From Periplaneta americana (Eukaryota; Arthropoda; Insecta; Blattodea; Blattidae): DNA of 64,000 bases. Under the pieces are notes generated by a model. The model made no database searches. It was not told the origin of the DNA and saw only the letters and a program-made list of their open reading frames with translations. Of this stretch, positions 61,640-64,000 are shown one piece after another. A program made the translations under genes and the position numbers. The DNA lies in assembly GCF_040183065.1 (NCBI RefSeq), contig NC_091121.1:63024287-63088286 (forward strand). The letters are read 5' to 3'. Numbering within the stretch: position 1 is the stretch's first letter; every line of letters starts with the position of its first letter.

Positions 61640-62455
61640 GTGAAGATGTAACGAATTTGCTGGAAAGGGATTTTGGTGTGCATTAAGAAAATAAATGATT
61701 TGCTTGTTTTTATAAGAAATTGTTCACAATCGTTCAGCTGCAGAAGACAATACTTCCCTTCAAGTTATTTGTGAAGGATGTGAAGAGGAGGGGTGAGATT
61801 TAAGAGTGTAATTCAGATTAAGTGTGTAACGGTTGTATAGTTGGTTGAAGATAATTTCAGTAGGCCTATAACACGAACCATTCTTTACTTGGATGCTTGT
61901 AATTTTTCATTACTTACTTTCATAATATGTCTTTGTTCTGTATTTGAAACTTGTGTTTTTAGAATGTTCCTATGGTATTATCACACAATTTTATTTTATG
62001 TTTTAGTTTTTGTTAGAAATCCAACGTGTGGTTATATGGTATCCAAAATAGCCTTAGGTGAGGAGAACTGGAGAATATTGTCTGCTACAGTATTATCATA
62101 GCTTACTCCCTTTTCTAAATTTATGTTCTTTCCATAGTATTCGGAAAGAAATAAATACAGATAAAATAAATTGTGGTTATCACGGCGTAATATTGGTGGG
62201 GTTAAATAAGCCAGAATGTATTAATTTTTGTTTTTGTGTTCTCAGTAGAGTCACAAAAAGTAATGTGACTTACACATTGTAGTCTTAAGCCGGAATATTC
62301 ATGGAACTAAAAAAGGTCAAGATGTCTTAATTTCTCTTCTCTTTGTAACTTTTTCAATAAGGTTATATAAAGTAATATGACCAAATTCTTTTATGATGCT
62401 CCAGAACTAGTCTTATCCAAAATAAAAAGTTGAATAACTAGGCTTCTGTTGATAA
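61640..62455. other. Downstream intergenic DNA, nothing recognised
   Basis: Short frames of 74-86 codons (61841-62282) lack any motif I know. Confidence 0.4.
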
Positions 62456-62458
62456 TAT

Positions 62459-62708
62459 TTGAATCCACTAGATTCAAAACCCCCTAAAGACCATTTTGTT
62501 CATAATTGAGTTATACCCATATATTGCTTGCTAAGAATGAATTGCAAGGATTTATATAGTTTTAATTCAAAAAGTCACTAAATTTAAAGCAAAAGGTTTG
62601 TTAAAAGTCACTGTTAGGTTGAAAATTCCCTCTATTTTTCACCAGTTACTGTCAAAATCCTTTAATTTGTGAAAGTGGATATAGGGGATTTTGAATCTAT
62701 AGGATTCA
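62459..62708. repeat. Inverted repeat pair
   Basis: TTGAATCCACTAGATTCAAA faces TTTGAATCTATAGGATTCAT; adjoining ACCCCCTA and TAGGGGAT also pair. About 190 bp lie between. Could be a MITE core. Confidence 0.5.
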
Positions 62709-63179
62709 TTTATATTTCCCTGCTTGGTGTTCCTCTTGATCTTGATTTGAATTTTAAATAAAAATTTTTTAAGAAGTCTGACTCAAGATTATAAGAATTA
62801 TGTGTTTTTCTCGTTTCCTGAAAAGCAACTTACAGTGGATAAGGCAAGTTTCGGAAAGAACCGCCTTATTTATTATCTTCCTATGACAGTTATAAGCATA
62901 ATTTTGTTTAACGCCATCTTTTAAGCTCTTTTCTAATAATTTAATTTATTCTCTCTCTCTTTTTTAGTTCGTTAGTGTCTATGTCTGCGTAGTGGAAGGA
63001 TATGTATTATCGGTATATTAATTCACACGAATTAGAGATCTGGTCATTACAAGTAAATTTTGTCTGCAATTGTTTTGGTACAGCCAATTATAATCTATTG
63101 AGAATTTTGAGTGTTCGAGAAAATTTAATGCATATGTAGCAACGCTGCAGATCTTTTTAAGTAATACAGAGTGAGTCAG

Positions 63180-63912
63180 CCAGGGCTAGACCGGCGTTAG
63201 CGGAAAGTAGTAACTGCTGCGCTATCGCAGTGAACAGACCTCTTGCTCGCGTACGTCTCGTGTTTAGTTACGTAAACATGTTCACACAGTGAGGGTGCAG
63301 CTGTATACCGTACATTTAGAGTGCAGTAGTGTGTCCATTATGAAATATAGCCTTGAACGACGAGTGTTTATTTACAACTTTATGAAATACGAATCTTGGA
63401 AAACAGTTGTAACAAACTTCCGTCAGTATTCCCTGATTCGCCAGAGCCTTCTTATTCTGAAGCAATTATTTACAATTTAGTGAAGAAATTTCGTACAACT
63501 GGATCAGTATTGGATAAGAAACGAACATATGTAAAGCGTGACGAGATGTTACATGAAAATGGCCACCGACTAGAGGGAAGTCCTACGACATCATCCCGCC
63601 GTGTAGCTCAGAAGGTAGGGGTGTCATAGTCTTGAGTGATACGAGGTACGAAATAATTAAAATTAAAACTTTACAAAATTCGCGTAGTTCAGATATTAAC
63701 GAAACTCGATTATCAGAGCAGACTTAGGTTTTGCATGTGGTTCAAACAGTCAGTGTATGATGGACTACTTGACCCCATCTTAATTTTTATAGCGACGAAG
63801 CATGGTTCCACCTCAGTGATTACTGGACACTCAAAACAGTCGTTACTGGGACAGTGAAAATCCACACCGTTTTCACGAACAACCACTACATGACATTGTG
63901 AATTCGGTAAGT
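63180..63912 (+). pseudogene. mariner-like transposase, broken
   Basis: From 63340 the pieces read KYSLERRVFIYNFMKYESW, SEAIIYNLVKKFRTTGSVLD, RLEGSPTTSSRRVAQKVGVS and, after frame changes, YSDEAWFHLSDYW-like sequence at about 63790-63830: the HTH region and the second catalytic Asp motif of the mariner/IS630-type family. At least three frame breaks are evident. The start of the element is probably just upstream (about 63170-63280, GC-richer). The 3' part would lie beyond 63912; the last 90 bases of the window are not recognised. Confidence 0.65.
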
Positions 63913-64000
63913 ACTAACGCAATACTAACCGCACAAGCGCGGAACGAATCCTCCGCATATGGTAACGTCGTTACGTATGAATCAGCCGCCTTGAGTGAGG

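Overview
The window looks like insect nuclear DNA, most likely from a cockroach or close relative (Blattodea). It is AT-rich, has GT-AG introns of several kilobases, and is packed with tRNA-headed SINEs, non-LTR retrotransposon fragments and TIR DNA transposons. The repeated LINE 3' ends tailed by AAGT repeats and the SINEs ending in 'TTATTTTACGACGC'-like tails fit what I recall of Periplaneta-type genomes. The species call is inference. No bacterial genes, rRNA, CRISPR array or recognisable LTR retrovirus-like element was seen.

The only host genes I can support are two tandem paralogues on the + strand. Both encode the Ldh2 family of NAD(P)-dependent malate/L-lactate-type dehydrogenases (YjmC-like). 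Gene A enters from the left: its last three coding exons lie at 7795-7952, 9639-9749 and 16644-16691, and the rest is outside the window. Gene B is complete: nine coding exons from 30479 to 60036 join in one open frame of 1,065 nt (354 residues). The last three exons of A and B have identical lengths and phases. Their similarity is strikingly patchy, which suggests partial gene conversion.

Layout. 1-7.8 kb: intron of gene A, holding a PIF/Harbinger element with a MADF-like gene remnant, a pogo/Tigger element with a PHD-like finger, and several LINE pieces. 7.8-16.7 kb: 3' end of gene A, with SINE-in-LINE, hAT and Tc1-like insertions. 16.7-30.4 kb: intergenic DNA full of hAT, pogo, Tc1 and SINE copies, including a large inverted SINE pair at 26.2-26.8 kb. 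30.4-60.0 kb: gene B, whose introns carry a nested transposon stack (32.2-35.4 kb), hAT elements with exact 8-bp target duplications, LINEs with exact 14-15 bp target duplications and a long pentanucleotide satellite (51.2-51.5 kb). 60-64 kb: downstream DNA with a LINE tail split by a TIR element, and a mariner-like transposase cut by the window end.

I see no defence island or new enzymatic system. The most unusual signals are: a four-copy MITE family with 7-bp target duplications, one copy sitting just upstream of gene B; two short LINEs that join a related 5' leader directly to the extreme 3' coding end; the mosaic divergence of the paralogues; and a transposon end that supplies intron bases from position +8 beside a 5' splice site.
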